A stretch of 64,000 nucleotides of DNA from an uncultured Candidatus Melainabacteria bacterium (GCA_934728585.1 CAKVDZ010000009.1:1-64000); one strand, 5' to 3'; numbered from the stretch's first letter, positions 17,871 through 26,921 are shown. Notes: a model not told the origin generated them from the letters alone. Numbers and translations: made by a program.

Positions 17871-20369
17871 ATGGGAAATAAGAATTATTTAACTATACAT
17901 GGGCATTTCTATCAACCACCGAGAGAAAATCCGTGGTTAGAGGCGATTGAATTACAAGACAGCGCACTTCCAAAACACGATTGGAATGAGCGAGTTAATG
18001 CGGAATGTTACAACCCAAATTCAGTTTCAAAAATTGTTGATAACAGAAATAGAATTTTAGATGTTGTTAATAACTACGAAAGAATGAGCTTTAACTTTGG
18101 TCCCACTCTTTTATCGTGGTTGGAAAATCATGCACCGTTAACTTACGATAGAATTATCAAAGCAGATGTAAAAAGTGTTTTAGAGCACGATGGTCACGGA
18201 AACGCTATAGCACAAGTCTATAATCATATGATTATGCCTTTAGCTAACGAAAACGATAAGCAAACCCAAGTTAAATGGGGTATTAAAGATTTTGTTTACC
18301 GTTTTGGACGTCAACCAGAGGGTATGTGGCTTGCGGAAACTGCTGTTGATGACGATACATTAAGAGTTTTGGTTGAAAACGGTATTAAATTTACGGTTTT
18401 ATCACCATATCAAGCACAAAGAGTCAAACCTATTAATGATTCAAATTGGCAAGATGTAAGCTGGGGAAACATTGACCCTGCCCGTTCTTACAGATATTAC
18501 ATAAAATCTGCACCAGGGAAGTACATTGATTTGTTCTTCTATGACGGTGCAATTTCAAAATCTGTAGCTTTTGATGAGTTGCTAAAAGACGGTAATAAAT
18601 TTATTAAACGTTTAAAAGAGGGTGTTTCTCAAAATAGAAATTACAATCAACTTGTAAATATTGCAACTGACGGCGAAAGCTATGGTCACCACACAAAATT
18701 TGGTGATATGGCTTTAGCTTATGTCTTAAAAGTTAAGGCAGAAGACGAGGGCTTTATTTTAACAAATTACGGCGAATATTTGGACAAATTCAGAAGCGAT
18801 TGGGAAGTCGATATTAAACAAGCTTCTTCTTGGAGTTGTTTCCACGGTGTTGGACGCTGGAAAGAAGACTGCGGTTGCTCAACTGGTGGACACCCAGGGT
18901 GGAACCAAAAATGGAGAAAACCTTTACGCGAAGCTCTAGATTACTTAAGAGATGAATTGAGTGTTTTATACGAAAATGAAGCAAAAAAATATTTCAAAAA
19001 TGATCCTTGGGTTACTCGTAATAACTATATTGACGTTATTTTAGACCGAAGTGAACGCGTTATCAAACGTTTTCAAGAAAAGAACTTTAACACTGATTTA
19101 TCTAACGAAGAAAAAGTTCGTGCGATGGAATTACTTGAAATTCAACGTCAAGCTATGTTGATGTATACAAGCTGTGGTTGGTTCTTCTCAGAAATTTCTG
19201 GTATTGAAACAACTCAAATTATGAAATATGCAGCTCGCGCTATGCAATTAGCTGCAAACTTTACAAATAAAGATTTTGAAACTAAATTTTTAGATATTCT
19301 TAGTCAAGCGCAAAGTAATTTTAAAGAATATGGTAACGGCAAAGATATTTTTGAGCGATTTGTAAAACCATCAATTGTTACAACAAAACAAATTGCTTCA
19401 CTTTGGGCAATAAGTTCCTTATATCAAGACTTTGATGACGAAGAAGATGTTTATTGCTATAGAATTAAACGTAATGCCTACAAAAAAGTTCAAAAAGGTA
19501 ATGCTAATTTTGTAATTGGGCATATAGAAGTTAACTCAAAAGTTACGTTGGAAAAATCTAATCTTGTGTTTGTTTTAATGCAATATCAGGGCGGAGATTT
19601 CCACTGCGCAATTAAAGAATTCTCATCAGAAGCTGAATATACACGTATTCAAAAAGAATTAGTAAGAACATTTATGCTAAATCCTTTGACTGAAATTATT
19701 AGGGCTATTGACGAGTACTTCGGTATGGAATATTTTACTTTAAAAGATATCTTTATTGAAGAAAGAAGAAAAATTCTCCAAATTCTACTAAAAGATAAAA
19801 TGGATAAATTTGCTCAAACCTACAAGGAATTGTATACAGAGGGCAAAGGTTCAATTTATCAAATGCAATCTTTAGGTTTGAGTATTCCAGATGAGTTCAA
19901 GCTTGCGGCAGGATACACTCTTGCAAGACAATTCAATAGCTTGATGAATGAGTCAAAATCTTATCTTGACCCTCAAATAATTCAGCAAGCCGCAGATATT
20001 AACTTTGAAGCTAAAAATATCGGTATTGAAATTGATAAAAAACCAACTGCAAAATTATTTAGTCATAAGTTATTGCAAAATATCAATAGATTGGCTTCAA
20101 GTATTGAAATCCATCAGGCAGAAGCAACGCTTGAAATATTTGACTTCATCGAAAAACTTGATTTGAAAGTGGATATTGCAGAAGCTCAAAATACTTACTA
20201 TAACAAAATTTTTCATGAAGTTGGTGATTATATTGATAACATCAAGGATTTTAAAAATGAAACAGATAGAGAATTCGTTGATATGCTTTTAAATATTGGT
20301 AAAAAGTTGAATATTAATACCGATTTTTACCAAAATAAAATTGCCAAAGCGATGCTTAGCGGAATGTAG
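17871..20369 (+). CDS. glycoside hydrolase family 57 protein with DUF3536 domain
   Basis: An 832-residue cytoplasmic enzyme. The N-terminal GH57 barrel begins LTIHGHFYQPPRENPW (the family's HxQP-like motif). It contains the nucleophile-type segment GMWLAETAVD near residue 150 and the TDGESYGHHTKFGD segment near 265, which carries conserved acidic and His residues. SSWSCFHGVGRWKEDCGCSTGG near 320, followed by a long helical half (about 360-830), is the DUF3536 extension. GH57 enzymes act on alpha-glucans (amylases, branching enzymes). The exact substrate is not decided by the sequence, but a glycogen or starch-like polymer is likely. There is a strong extended -10 (TGTGATAGAAT at 17835-17845) and a GGAG ribosome site. 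Confidence 0.88.
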   Translation: MGNKNYLTIHGHFYQPPRENPWLEAIELQDSALPKHDWNERVNAECYNPNSVSKIVDNRNRILDVVNNYERMSFNFGPTLLSWLENHAPLTYDRIIKADVKSVLEHDGHGNAIAQVYNHMIMPLANENDKQTQVKWGIKDFVYRFGRQPEGMWLAETAVDDDTLRVLVENGIKFTVLSPYQAQRVKPINDSNWQDVSWGNIDPARSYRYYIKSAPGKYIDLFFYDGAISKSVAFDELLKDGNKFIKRLKEGVSQNRNYNQLVNIATDGESYGHHTKFGDMALAYVLKVKAEDEGFILTNYGEYLDKFRSDWEVDIKQASSWSCFHGVGRWKEDCGCSTGGHPGWNQKWRKPLREALDYLRDELSVLYENEAKKYFKNDPWVTRNNYIDVILDRSERVIKRFQEKNFNTDLSNEEKVRAMELLEIQRQAMLMYTSCGWFFSEISGIETTQIMKYAARAMQLAANFTNKDFETKFLDILSQAQSNFKEYGNGKDIFERFVKPSIVTTKQIASLWAISSLYQDFDDEEDVYCYRIKRNAYKKVQKGNANFVIGHIEVNSKVTLEKSNLVFVLMQYQGGDFHCAIKEFSSEAEYTRIQKELVRTFMLNPLTEIIRAIDEYFGMEYFTLKDIFIEERRKILQILLKDKMDKFAQTYKELYTEGKGSIYQMQSLGLSIPDEFKLAAGYTLARQFNSLMNESKSYLDPQIIQQAADINFEAKNIGIEIDKKPTAKLFSHKLLQNINRLASSIEIHQAEATLEIFDFIEKLDLKVDIAEAQNTYYNKIFHEVGDYIDNIKDFKNETDREFVDMLLNIGKKLNINTDFYQNKIAKAMLSGM

Positions 20370-20398
20370 TTTTTAGTTGAAAATAAATAGCAAACAAA

Positions 20399-20430
20399 GG
20401 CGCGGATTTTGTGAAACAAAAATCCGCGCC
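20399..20430. terminator. bidirectional hairpin between convergent genes
   Basis: GGCGCGGATTTT and its complement AAAATCCGCGCC form a strong GC-rich stem (12 bp) around a short loop. It lies between the GH57 gene and tsaB, which converge. The T-rich flanks (TTTGTG inside, AATTTATTT outside) are weak, but the position supports termination from both sides. Confidence 0.8.
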
Positions 20431-20445
20431 TAATTTATTTGAAAG

Positions 20446-21081
20446 TTATTTTCCAAAAATTGGAGGTGGTTGGATATATAGAGGTTTTAGATTTCTCCAA
20501 TCTCCAAAATCTTTTTCCAGTTTTTTATTTGCAATTTTTATTAATGTTTTAGCAAAATCGTGTGGAATTTTTGTGAAAGATTGAATATCGCTAGTAACAT
20601 CTTTAAAAATTTCATACATGCTATCATCGCAAATTATTGAATAATTATCCTCTTTAACCATTTCTTTAATGTCATCAATTGCGATTGAGCCTAAAATTTC
20701 TTCGTCCAAAACGTAAGCCATATTTTTTCTTGCATCAAGTAAAACTAGAGTTTTTTTGTCTGTAGGTGATTCTAAGTCAGCGATTAATTCAAGAGATGAA
20801 ATGCCGATGGCTTTTAAATTAAGCTGTTGAGCCATAATTCTTGCTACGCTCGTGCAAGCTCTAATTCCTGTGAAACTTCCTGGTCCAACATTTGTCGCAA
20901 TTGCTGTTAAATCTTGTGGTGTTAAGTTGTTTTCTTTCAAAACTTCAGCAATAGTTGAGATTAAATATGCTGAATGATATGTGTTGCCATTGTTTTCAAT
21001 AATTTTTGTACAAAGAACGTTATCCTCGTCAGCCAAACCGACGTATGTTTTGTCTAGGCAAGTGTCAAAAGTTAATAACAT
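20446..21081 (-). CDS. tsaB: tRNA N6-threonylcarbamoyladenosine biosynthesis protein TsaB
   Basis: A 211-residue ASKHA-fold protein. It starts LLTFDTCLDKTYVGL and has the family hallmark ATNVGPGSFTGIRACTSVARIMAQ at about residues 63-86, followed by GISSLELIA. The C-terminal half is shortened and divergent, as usual for TsaB. It binds TsaD to complete the TsaBDE complex that transfers threonylcarbamoyl to A37 of ANN-decoding tRNAs. Its start overlaps the end of tsaE by 10 bases, indicating coupled translation. It ends near a strong terminator hairpin. Confidence 0.92.
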   Translation of the reverse strand: MLLTFDTCLDKTYVGLADEDNVLCTKIIENNGNTYHSAYLISTIAEVLKENNLTPQDLTAIATNVGPGSFTGIRACTSVARIMAQQLNLKAIGISSLELIADLESPTDKKTLVLLDARKNMAYVLDEEILGSIAIDDIKEMVKEDNYSIICDDSMYEIFKDVTSDIQSFTKIPHDFAKTLIKIANKKLEKDFGDWRNLKPLYIQPPPIFGK

Positions 21082-21545
21082 TTTCTTAATTCCTCAATAA
21101 TTTTAATTTCTTTCTCGCCATAAGCAGTAAATGCATAAGTTCTGCTGTCGTCAGGTTCGTAAGTTACATTTATTTCTATTCTGTTAAATGGAATTTCATC
21201 TTGTGAAAATTCAGCCCACTCAACAAAAGTTAGGATTTTACCCTCTGAATACTCTCTTAATTCGTCGCAAATTGTTTTAACACCTACGTTTTCCAATCTG
21301 TACAAATCAAAGTGATAAACAGGGATTTTACCTGTATGATATTCGTTTAAAATAACAAAACTAGGGCTTGTAACATGTTCTGTAATCCCCATATTTTCAG
21401 CAACAAGTTTAACAAGAGCGGTTTTACCTGCTCCAATTTCGCCAAAAAGATTAATAAAACACCCATTTTCTAAAAGAGGAGTTAAGTTTTTAGCTAAATT
21501 TGCCGTGTCATTCAAAGACTTGCAGTTAACATTAAATGTACTCAT
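21072..21545 (-). CDS. tsaE: tRNA threonylcarbamoyladenosine biosynthesis ATPase TsaE
   Basis: A 157-residue P-loop ATPase. Walker A is GEIGAGKTALVK (about residues 36-47), followed by the conserved VTSPSFVILNEYH and YHFDLYRLE segments and the FVEWAE motif. It drives turnover of the TsaB-TsaD complex in t6A synthesis. Its length and all motifs are normal. It lies two bases after the GGDEF gene and overlaps tsaB. Confidence 0.94.
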   Translation of the reverse strand: MSTFNVNCKSLNDTANLAKNLTPLLENGCFINLFGEIGAGKTALVKLVAENMGITEHVTSPSFVILNEYHTGKIPVYHFDLYRLENVGVKTICDELREYSEGKILTFVEWAEFSQDEIPFNRIEINVTYEPDDSRTYAFTAYGEKEIKIIEELRKCY

Positions 21546-21547
21546 GT

Positions 21548-23020
21548 CTAGCCTCTGTTAACAATAACCTTGTTTCTGCCGTGTTCTTTAGCGTAGTATA
21601 AAGCTTTATCGGCTTTTGTATATAACTGTTGAGGTTCGTCGCCTTCTTGGTATTGATATACACCAACACTGATTGTAACTTGGATTTCGCTAATTTTAGC
21701 ATCTTTTACACTAGTCAAATCAACGTGTTTCGCTTCTACTGCGCTACGTAAACGTTGAGCAACGCTTCCTGCTTCGTCAAGTTTAGTGAACGGTAAAAGA
21801 ATTGCAAATTCTTCACCACCGTATCTTGATGGAATATCAGATTCTCTAAGTTGTGTTTTAATAATTTCTGCAACATTTTTAAGAACTTCATCACCAACAG
21901 CGTGTCCGTAGTTATCGTTAACCTTTTTGAAGAAGTCGATATCAAGCATGATTGCGCAAAGAGGACGACCTTGTCTTTTTGCTGTTGCAACTTCTTGACG
22001 AAGTCTAACTTCAAATTGACGACGATTGTTTAAACCTGTTAGCGCGTCTAATGTTGCATATTGTAAGTTTTCAGCGTACATGTTAGCACGTTGAATTGTG
22101 ATTGAAGATTGTTTTGTTAATTGGTCAAGGTAATCAATTTCCCTTTGGCTTAATTTATCAATGTGGCTGTGTGCTACGATACAACCCAAAATTGATGAAT
22201 CCGCTGCAACAAGTGGGAATAAACCAATTTTGTTATCGTCAGTTAATAAGTATTGAGTGTCAGCTGTAATATTATTAACCATTTCTAAAATTTTTGTATC
22301 TCTGCAGGCTAGTGGCCATACTAATTTGTATTCATTTTCTTGTCTTAAGAAGATGTATACCAAGTGATCAGAGATAAATTTATCAATCATTTCCCCAATT
22401 AGAGGGATAATGTAGTTCAAATCATATTGAGTTTCAATGATTTTTGCGATGTTTTTCATTGATTCGTGGAAGTCAATGTTGGCTTGCATCTTATCTGCCA
22501 AAACCTTGTTTTGGATTTTTAATGATATTTGGTAAGCTGCAATAATCAACGCTTTAAAGAAGTCGATTGTCAAAACATCTGAAATTGTTAAGTTGATAAT
22601 AAGCTCAATTAAACCGTATGGATTATCCCCTTTCATTAACGGGAATAAAATTGTGTTTTTTCTTGCGTTGATGTATTTGTCTATGTCGCTAAAATCTTTG
22701 ATGTTAATGCTATTATCGTTAATCAAAAAGTCATCATATTTTGAAGTTTTTACAACGTGATAAAGTTTTTCGGTGTAGTCTTTGTCATGAATTTCGTCAA
22801 TAACAATCCAGCTCTTAGCGTAATCTCTAAGAGTTTGGGTGTTATCATCATAAATGTAGATATTTAAGTTTTCCAAATTAATCATTTGTCTGAAAGATTC
22901 AGAAAGTGATTCAATAATATCTGCAGGGTCAGAGTTTTGTGTCAAACCTATTGACACATTTGATAAAAAGTTTAATTCTTTTGAATTTATGCTTTCTGTT
23001 TCAAATGAGGCATCGCTCAT
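21548..23020 (-). CDS. GAF-GGDEF diguanylate cyclase
   Basis: A 490-residue cytoplasmic protein. Two GAF-like sensory regions (about 15-160 and 170-310) are followed by a GGDEF domain (about 325-488). Active-site features are intact: DALTGLNNRRQFE, LDIDFFKKVNDNYGHAVGD, RYGGEEFAILLP (the A-site motif as GGEEF) and VTISVGVYQY. An RxxD inhibitory site is not obvious at the usual spacing. It should make cyclic di-GMP in response to a bound small molecule. AAGGGTAG upstream of the ATG serves as ribosome site. The HDOD gene ends 12 bases upstream of its start, suggesting a shared signalling operon. Confidence 0.9.
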   Translation of the reverse strand: MSDASFETESINSKELNFLSNVSIGLTQNSDPADIIESLSESFRQMINLENLNIYIYDDNTQTLRDYAKSWIVIDEIHDKDYTEKLYHVVKTSKYDDFLINDNSINIKDFSDIDKYINARKNTILFPLMKGDNPYGLIELIINLTISDVLTIDFFKALIIAAYQISLKIQNKVLADKMQANIDFHESMKNIAKIIETQYDLNYIIPLIGEMIDKFISDHLVYIFLRQENEYKLVWPLACRDTKILEMVNNITADTQYLLTDDNKIGLFPLVAADSSILGCIVAHSHIDKLSQREIDYLDQLTKQSSITIQRANMYAENLQYATLDALTGLNNRRQFEVRLRQEVATAKRQGRPLCAIMLDIDFFKKVNDNYGHAVGDEVLKNVAEIIKTQLRESDIPSRYGGEEFAILLPFTKLDEAGSVAQRLRSAVEAKHVDLTSVKDAKISEIQVTISVGVYQYQEGDEPQQLYTKADKALYYAKEHGRNKVIVNRG

Positions 23021-23032
23021 AAAACTACCCTT

Positions 23033-24220
23033 TCACCTTATTGAAAAAAAACTATCAATATCGTTTATTTCGTTTGCGATATTAACAACTTCGTCATGTA
23101 CTTCAACAATATTGTCACCCGAAATATTTAAATTTTCAAGTATATCTAAAGGAATGTTATCAATATTTAAGTTTTCGTTACTTGTTATGGCTAAGATTAT
23201 TTTATTTGCAATATAAACTATGCAACTTTCTTTGTTATATTTATAACTTTGCATTGGCGCATGGTGGTATGTAATTATGTCGCAGAAAATTTCTGGCAAA
23301 TTCCAAGAATAAGCCACCATGTTAGCTATTTCGCAGTGGTTTAACCCACATAGTCGTTCTTCTTGTTTTAAATATTCTTCCTCTGAAAGATTTTCATATT
23401 TTAGAATTTTTGAATAATTTTCCCAGTCGTATTGTGCAAAAATTATCTTACCAATGTCGTGTAAAAATGCTGCAGCAAAGATGTCGTCTTTTGTCGCAAT
23501 ATTGATTTTGTTCGCTAAAATTCTTGATGCAGTTGCAACTAAAAGGGAATGTTTCCAGAATTTTTTATAGTCAAATGGCTGATTACCTTTTGGTGAAAAC
23601 ATTTTAAAGATACTTGCAGATAGAATTATACCTTTTATTGTTGTAAATCCAAGGATTGTAATTGCTTGTTGAATTGTAGAAATTTGTTTGGGAAAACCGT
23701 AGTAAGATGAATTTACGAGTTTTAAAACTCTTGCTGTTAATCCAATATCGTTAGAAATAATCTTTGACAAATCACTTGCTGAAGCGTTCGGATTTTGCAT
23801 TATTTCAATAGATTTTGTTATTATTTCTGGCAAAGATGGTATATTTTTGATTTTTTCTGTAAATGCAGATAATTTTTTCTCAAAAAATGGTTCTTGAGTA
23901 GTGTTTGTGTTATTTATAAATATTAATTCAATATTTATTCTATTTAGTTCATCAGAAATCCAATCTCTAAAATCTTCGTTTCGGCTAATGATGTCAGGAC
24001 TTGTTACAATTAAACGCTCTGCAATATTGTAATAGTTACTTAAAATGTTTAATAGAACTGGCTTGAAATCATCTCGAGAGCTTGTTTCTGTGAAGATTTC
24101 ATCAATTTCAAAATTGTGACATTTACAAAAATGCTTAATCTCTGCAGTTTGCTTTGATAGTTGGTCAACTGCAATATTTTCGTTTAATTCGTAGCTACAA
24201 ATATATGCGATAGTTTTCAA
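23033..24220 (-). CDS. HDOD-domain protein with a resolvase-like N-terminal domain
   Basis: A 395-residue protein. Residues 1-105 follow the pattern of the serine-recombinase catalytic fold. There is an initial strand IAYICSY, a helix with QTAEIKHFCKCHNFEIDEIF, then FTETSSRDDFKPVLLNILS, and the LIVTSPDIISRNEDFRDWI segment corresponding to the resolvase DRLSR region. The catalytic Arg of the YxRVS motif is absent. Residues about 125-330 are an HDOD domain (LPEIITKSIEIMQNPNASASDLSKII). It retains HDIGK and HHAP, which many HDOD proteins lack. HDOD proteins usually act as signalling adaptors beside GGDEF proteins, one of which follows. It starts with TTG at 24220 behind AGGAAAG. Confidence 0.75.
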   Translation of the reverse strand: MKTIAYICSYELNENIAVDQLSKQTAEIKHFCKCHNFEIDEIFTETSSRDDFKPVLLNILSNYYNIAERLIVTSPDIISRNEDFRDWISDELNRINIELIFINNTNTTQEPFFEKKLSAFTEKIKNIPSLPEIITKSIEIMQNPNASASDLSKIISNDIGLTARVLKLVNSSYYGFPKQISTIQQAITILGFTTIKGIILSASIFKMFSPKGNQPFDYKKFWKHSLLVATASRILANKINIATKDDIFAAAFLHDIGKIIFAQYDWENYSKILKYENLSEEEYLKQEERLCGLNHCEIANMVAYSWNLPEIFCDIITYHHAPMQSYKYNKESCIVYIANKIILAITSNENLNIDNIPLDILENLNISGDNIVEVHDEVVNIANEINDIDSFFSIR

Positions 24221-24235
24221 TAGTCTTTCCTATTT

Positions 24236-25270
24236 CTAATTAAAGTTGAATAATTCTTCAGAATTACATTTTCTAAAATTTTCGATGATAACAGAATCTT
24301 GCTCATCTGTTACTGATATTTTTCCATTGACAAGAACAATTGGTTCTTCAAGTTGTTTTTTATCTTTGTCTGGTTTATCGTTTTGTGAACCTTTTTGTAA
24401 GACTTCCATAGATACTGTGTTTAGAACATCGTAGATATAATTTGAATGGTTAGAAGACGATAATACTGCGGCTTTTTCTAATTCATCAACAGCGTATGTT
24501 TCTTGACGTAGATGTCTTAACAATAAGCCTAAATTATAATGTGCTTCATAGTGTAAAGGCTCTGCTTTTATAGCTTTGCAATAATATTGTCCTGCTTTTC
24601 TGTAGTCGCCTAGCAAATGGTATGTTAAAGCTAAGTTATAAAGCATGTTATAGTTGTCTTTAACTATTAAAACAGCATTTTCGTAGGCTACTGCAGCTTT
24701 TCCTAGTAAGTCTTTTTTCTCTGATTTTTTTTCTTTTGGCGTGTATAAAGCTTTTTGTGAGTATGCTCTACCCATATTATAGTAAGCAATTGCTTTATTT
24801 TCAGTTTCACTATCTCTGTTGTTGTAAACAAAAGGTATTGAGATTAAATGGTGCTTTGAATTTATTATTGATTGATATTGCATAATTGCACCATCAAAAT
24901 CACCTAACTTTTCTGCTGTGATGATACCAAGGTTCATTCTTGCTGGGGTGTAATTATCTTTTGCTAAAATTGCATTTTGGTATGCTTGTGCAGCTGAAAA
25001 ATAATCTTCGTATGCTACATAAATATTTCCAAGGTTTAACCACGCTTCATAATGCCCTGGAAATAGTGTTAAACCATGCTGGTACGCGTTTACAGCATCT
25101 TGCATATTGTGTGCTTTAAAAGCTTTGTCGCCAATATTAACATGGTACATGCCAAGAATTTTGTTATATTGTTGTACACCAAAATCTCTGCCAATTGTCA
25201 CGCAGTATAACAAAAACAGTAATAATGATATAAGAAAAATTTTTATTATAAGACCTAATATTTTCCCCAT
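24236..25270 (-). CDS. membrane-anchored TPR-repeat protein
   Basis: A 344-residue protein with one N-terminal membrane helix (about residues 4-24). It is followed by around six tetratricopeptide repeats: AYQHGLTLFPGHYEAWLNLGNIY, AYQNAILAKDNYTPARMNLG, and others to KAIKAEPLHYEAHYNLGLLLR. The C-terminal 70 residues are charged and less ordered. TPR arrays serve as protein-protein scaffolds. A partner is not evident, but the neighbouring signalling genes and a second TPR gene are on the same strand. The promoter is textbook on the minus strand: TTGCAT, 17 nt, TAATAT, then 6 nt to the ATG, without a Shine-Dalgarno. Confidence 0.85.
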   Translation of the reverse strand: MGKILGLIIKIFLISLLLFLLYCVTIGRDFGVQQYNKILGMYHVNIGDKAFKAHNMQDAVNAYQHGLTLFPGHYEAWLNLGNIYVAYEDYFSAAQAYQNAILAKDNYTPARMNLGIITAEKLGDFDGAIMQYQSIINSKHHLISIPFVYNNRDSETENKAIAYYNMGRAYSQKALYTPKEKKSEKKDLLGKAAVAYENAVLIVKDNYNMLYNLALTYHLLGDYRKAGQYYCKAIKAEPLHYEAHYNLGLLLRHLRQETYAVDELEKAAVLSSSNHSNYIYDVLNTVSMEVLQKGSQNDKPDKDKKQLEEPIVLVNGKISVTDEQDSVIIENFRKCNSEELFNFN

Positions 25271-25305
25271 AGATATATATTAATATCTTAATAAAGGATA
25301 TGCAA
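25271..25305 (-). promoter_or_regulatory. promoter for a leaderless TPR-protein mRNA
   Basis: On the minus strand a -35 TTGCAT (complement of 25300-25305) is followed by a 17-nt spacer and a -10 TAATAT (complement of 25277-25282), with six bases before the ATG. The predicted start of transcription coincides with the start codon. Confidence 0.7.
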
Positions 25306-25321
25306 GTACATTAATATATAT

Positions 25322-25891
25322 TTATCTGTTTTCTATAAGTTGGTTGTAAAAATCTAAATGTCTTTGAGCTAGTTTTGGTTTATTCAAATTTTTGTAGCAA
25401 AGAGCTAGGTTATATTGAAAATCAGGCTCTGTATTTTTTAAAGTTATGGCTTTTTCAAAATACCTTTTTGCTTTTTTATAATCTCCTAACCTGAAATATG
25501 CACACCCTATATTGTAATAACCGTATGCAAAATCAGGTTTTATTTTTATAGCATTTTTAAAACTATCAATTGCCATTAGAGGTCTTTCCTCTGCAAGGTA
25601 CATATTTCCTAGATTATAGTGAGCTTTATAAAAGTTTTTGTCTGTTAAAATTGAACGCTTGAACATAAAAACAGCTTCTGCATTCATGTTTTTATCTTGC
25701 AATAAGTTCCCCATCAATAACCAATCAGAAGCACTTTTATCAGCCTCTGGAATACTTTGTAATATCTTAATGGCTTCTTCTATATTATTATCGTTATAAA
25801 AAGCCACAGCTTGTTGTGATTTGCTCATTTCTTCTGCAAAACAAGGACTTGCGAACATTAGAAATAAAATTGTTATCAATAGTTTCTTCAT
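25322..25891 (-). CDS. secreted TPR-repeat protein
   Basis: A 189-residue protein with a Sec signal peptide (KKLLITILFLMFASPCFA, cleavage before EEMSK). About four tetratricopeptide repeats cover residues 28-180 (MFKRSILTDKNFYKAHYNLGNMY, FKNAIKIKPDFAYGYYNIGCAYF and similar). It is probably a periplasmic scaffold. ATG at 25891 is preferred over one 12 codons upstream because it begins the signal peptide and has TATAAT exactly 6 nt upstream (complement of 25898-25903). It resembles the neighbouring membrane-anchored TPR protein and may have arisen with it. Confidence 0.85.
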   Translation of the reverse strand: MKKLLITILFLMFASPCFAEEMSKSQQAVAFYNDNNIEEAIKILQSIPEADKSASDWLLMGNLLQDKNMNAEAVFMFKRSILTDKNFYKAHYNLGNMYLAEERPLMAIDSFKNAIKIKPDFAYGYYNIGCAYFRLGDYKKAKRYFEKAITLKNTEPDFQYNLALCYKNLNKPKLAQRHLDFYNQLIENR

Positions 25892-25987
25892 AACAAAATT
25901 ATAGATTAAATATTTTTCATAGTCCATTAGTGGAAAAATTTTTAAACGTATGTAATAGTGTTGCTGATGTCTCTTTTACTGATTAAT

Positions 25988-26025
25988 TCCCTTGTTTATG
26001 GCGATTTGAACAAGGGATTTTTTTT
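25988..26025 (+). terminator. intrinsic terminator without an obvious gene in front
   Basis: TCCCTTGTT (25988-25996) pairs with AACAAGGGA (26009-26017), followed by eight T residues. It reads on the plus strand, yet the gene to its left runs the other way. It therefore ends either a short RNA from about 25930-26025 or is a relic of a lost upstream gene copy. Confidence 0.7.
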
Positions 26026-26030
26026 ATTTT

Positions 26031-26079
26031 GTTAACAAAAGTTAATAAAACCTGAAAAACATGGCAATTATTGACTTTC
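26031..26079. repeat. upstream repeat, copy 1 (of tandem paralogue promoters)
   Basis: A 49-bp stretch beginning GTTAACAAAAGTTAAT and ending in TTATTGACTTTC. It recurs at 26963-27011 with one mismatch. It covers a pair of GTTAAY-AAAA direct repeats and the -35 part of the promoter, and is better conserved than the transcribed leader. Confidence 0.85.
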
Positions 26080-26103
26080 GAAATACTTTATATAACTGTA
26101 GGG
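26063..26103 (+). promoter_or_regulatory. shared promoter element, copy 1
   Basis: GGCAATTATT, then ACTTTATATAACTGT, with 20 nt between the start of CAATT and ACTTTAT. Best -10 is TATAAC at 26091-26096, 17 nt after TTATTG. Equivalent elements lie at 26995, 55371 and 63685. Confidence 0.6.
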
Positions 26104-26169
26104 ATTTAAAAGTCTTACAAATTGGTTTAAATGGTTAAAAAGTAACAAGTTTTTGGAGGTTACACGGTT

Positions 26170-26886
26170 ATGTCAGTTAATTTCGGAATGGTAAATCCAA
26201 CAGCAGGATTGAGCGTTATGGATATGCCAATTTTAAATGCTTATTCAGGTGCTGGCATGACAATGAACGGTGTAACTCCATACGCAACACCATATGCAGG
26301 CGGAATGTACGGCGGCTTTGGTATATTAAATCCACAATACCAAATGCAAACAATGCAACAATGGGATAATTTTGGAATTGATAGACAAGTGTCAATGTAC
26401 CAAAACCAAAACAATGCGCAATTCAGAATGCAAGGTCAAAACAACAGTATTGCCCGTCAAATTCAAGTATTGAGCAGTCAAATCAAAGCAGACAATCAAG
26501 ATAATGTAAAAGCAGAATACGATAAATTGTTAGCAGCAGTAAAAAGTGCATACGGCTCACAAGTAAACAAAAACTTAAGCCCAGAAGATCAAGATGCTCA
26601 AATCAGAGCATACGCAGAGCAATTATATGCACAACAAACAGGTACATATATAACAGATGATATCAGAGCAAATTCATCAAGTTCATTTATGTCAGGTTTA
26701 AAACAAATATTGACATTCGGCTTTGGAAACAAAACAACAGCAGATGAAAACATTTCAAGAATAGAAGGAACAAACCAAACAACAAAATCAAAAGCATCAA
26801 AAATTGCAGGTAATGTAGTAGGAGGCTTGTTAGGTGGTATCTTAGCAGTAGGTTCATTCTTATTATTAAAAGGTAAAAAAGCTTAA
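26170..26886 (+). CDS. tandem paralogue A, probably abundant protein of unknown function
   Basis: A 238-residue protein with no signal peptide. The N-terminus MSVNFGMVNP leads into a Met/Gly/Pro/Tyr-rich region (to about residue 60: YAGGMYGGFGILNPQYQMQ). A Gln/Asn-rich, largely helical middle follows, and then a C-terminal glycine-rich hydrophobic segment (VVGGLLGGILAVGSFLLLKGKKA) that could be a single membrane anchor. I know no family for it. Residues from about 41 onward are identical to the next gene. Codon choice is strongly biased to A-ending codons, and GGAGG lies 8 nt before the ATG, both suggesting high expression. A shared upstream promoter element supports coordinated expression with at least three other genes here. 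Confidence 0.75.
   Translation: MSVNFGMVNPTAGLSVMDMPILNAYSGAGMTMNGVTPYATPYAGGMYGGFGILNPQYQMQTMQQWDNFGIDRQVSMYQNQNNAQFRMQGQNNSIARQIQVLSSQIKADNQDNVKAEYDKLLAAVKSAYGSQVNKNLSPEDQDAQIRAYAEQLYAQQTGTYITDDIRANSSSSFMSGLKQILTFGFGNKTTADENISRIEGTNQTTKSKASKIAGNVVGGLLGGILAVGSFLLLKGKKA
26288..26886. repeat. 599-bp near-identical repeat, copy 1
   Basis: This stretch matches 27227-27825 with only two differences, both A/G at synonymous third positions. It begins inside the coding region at codon 40 and ends with the stop codon; the flanking sequence on both sides differs. Confidence 0.95.
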
Positions 26887-26921
26887 CTTAAAAAAATATT
26901 CTTGAATATCAAATATAACTT

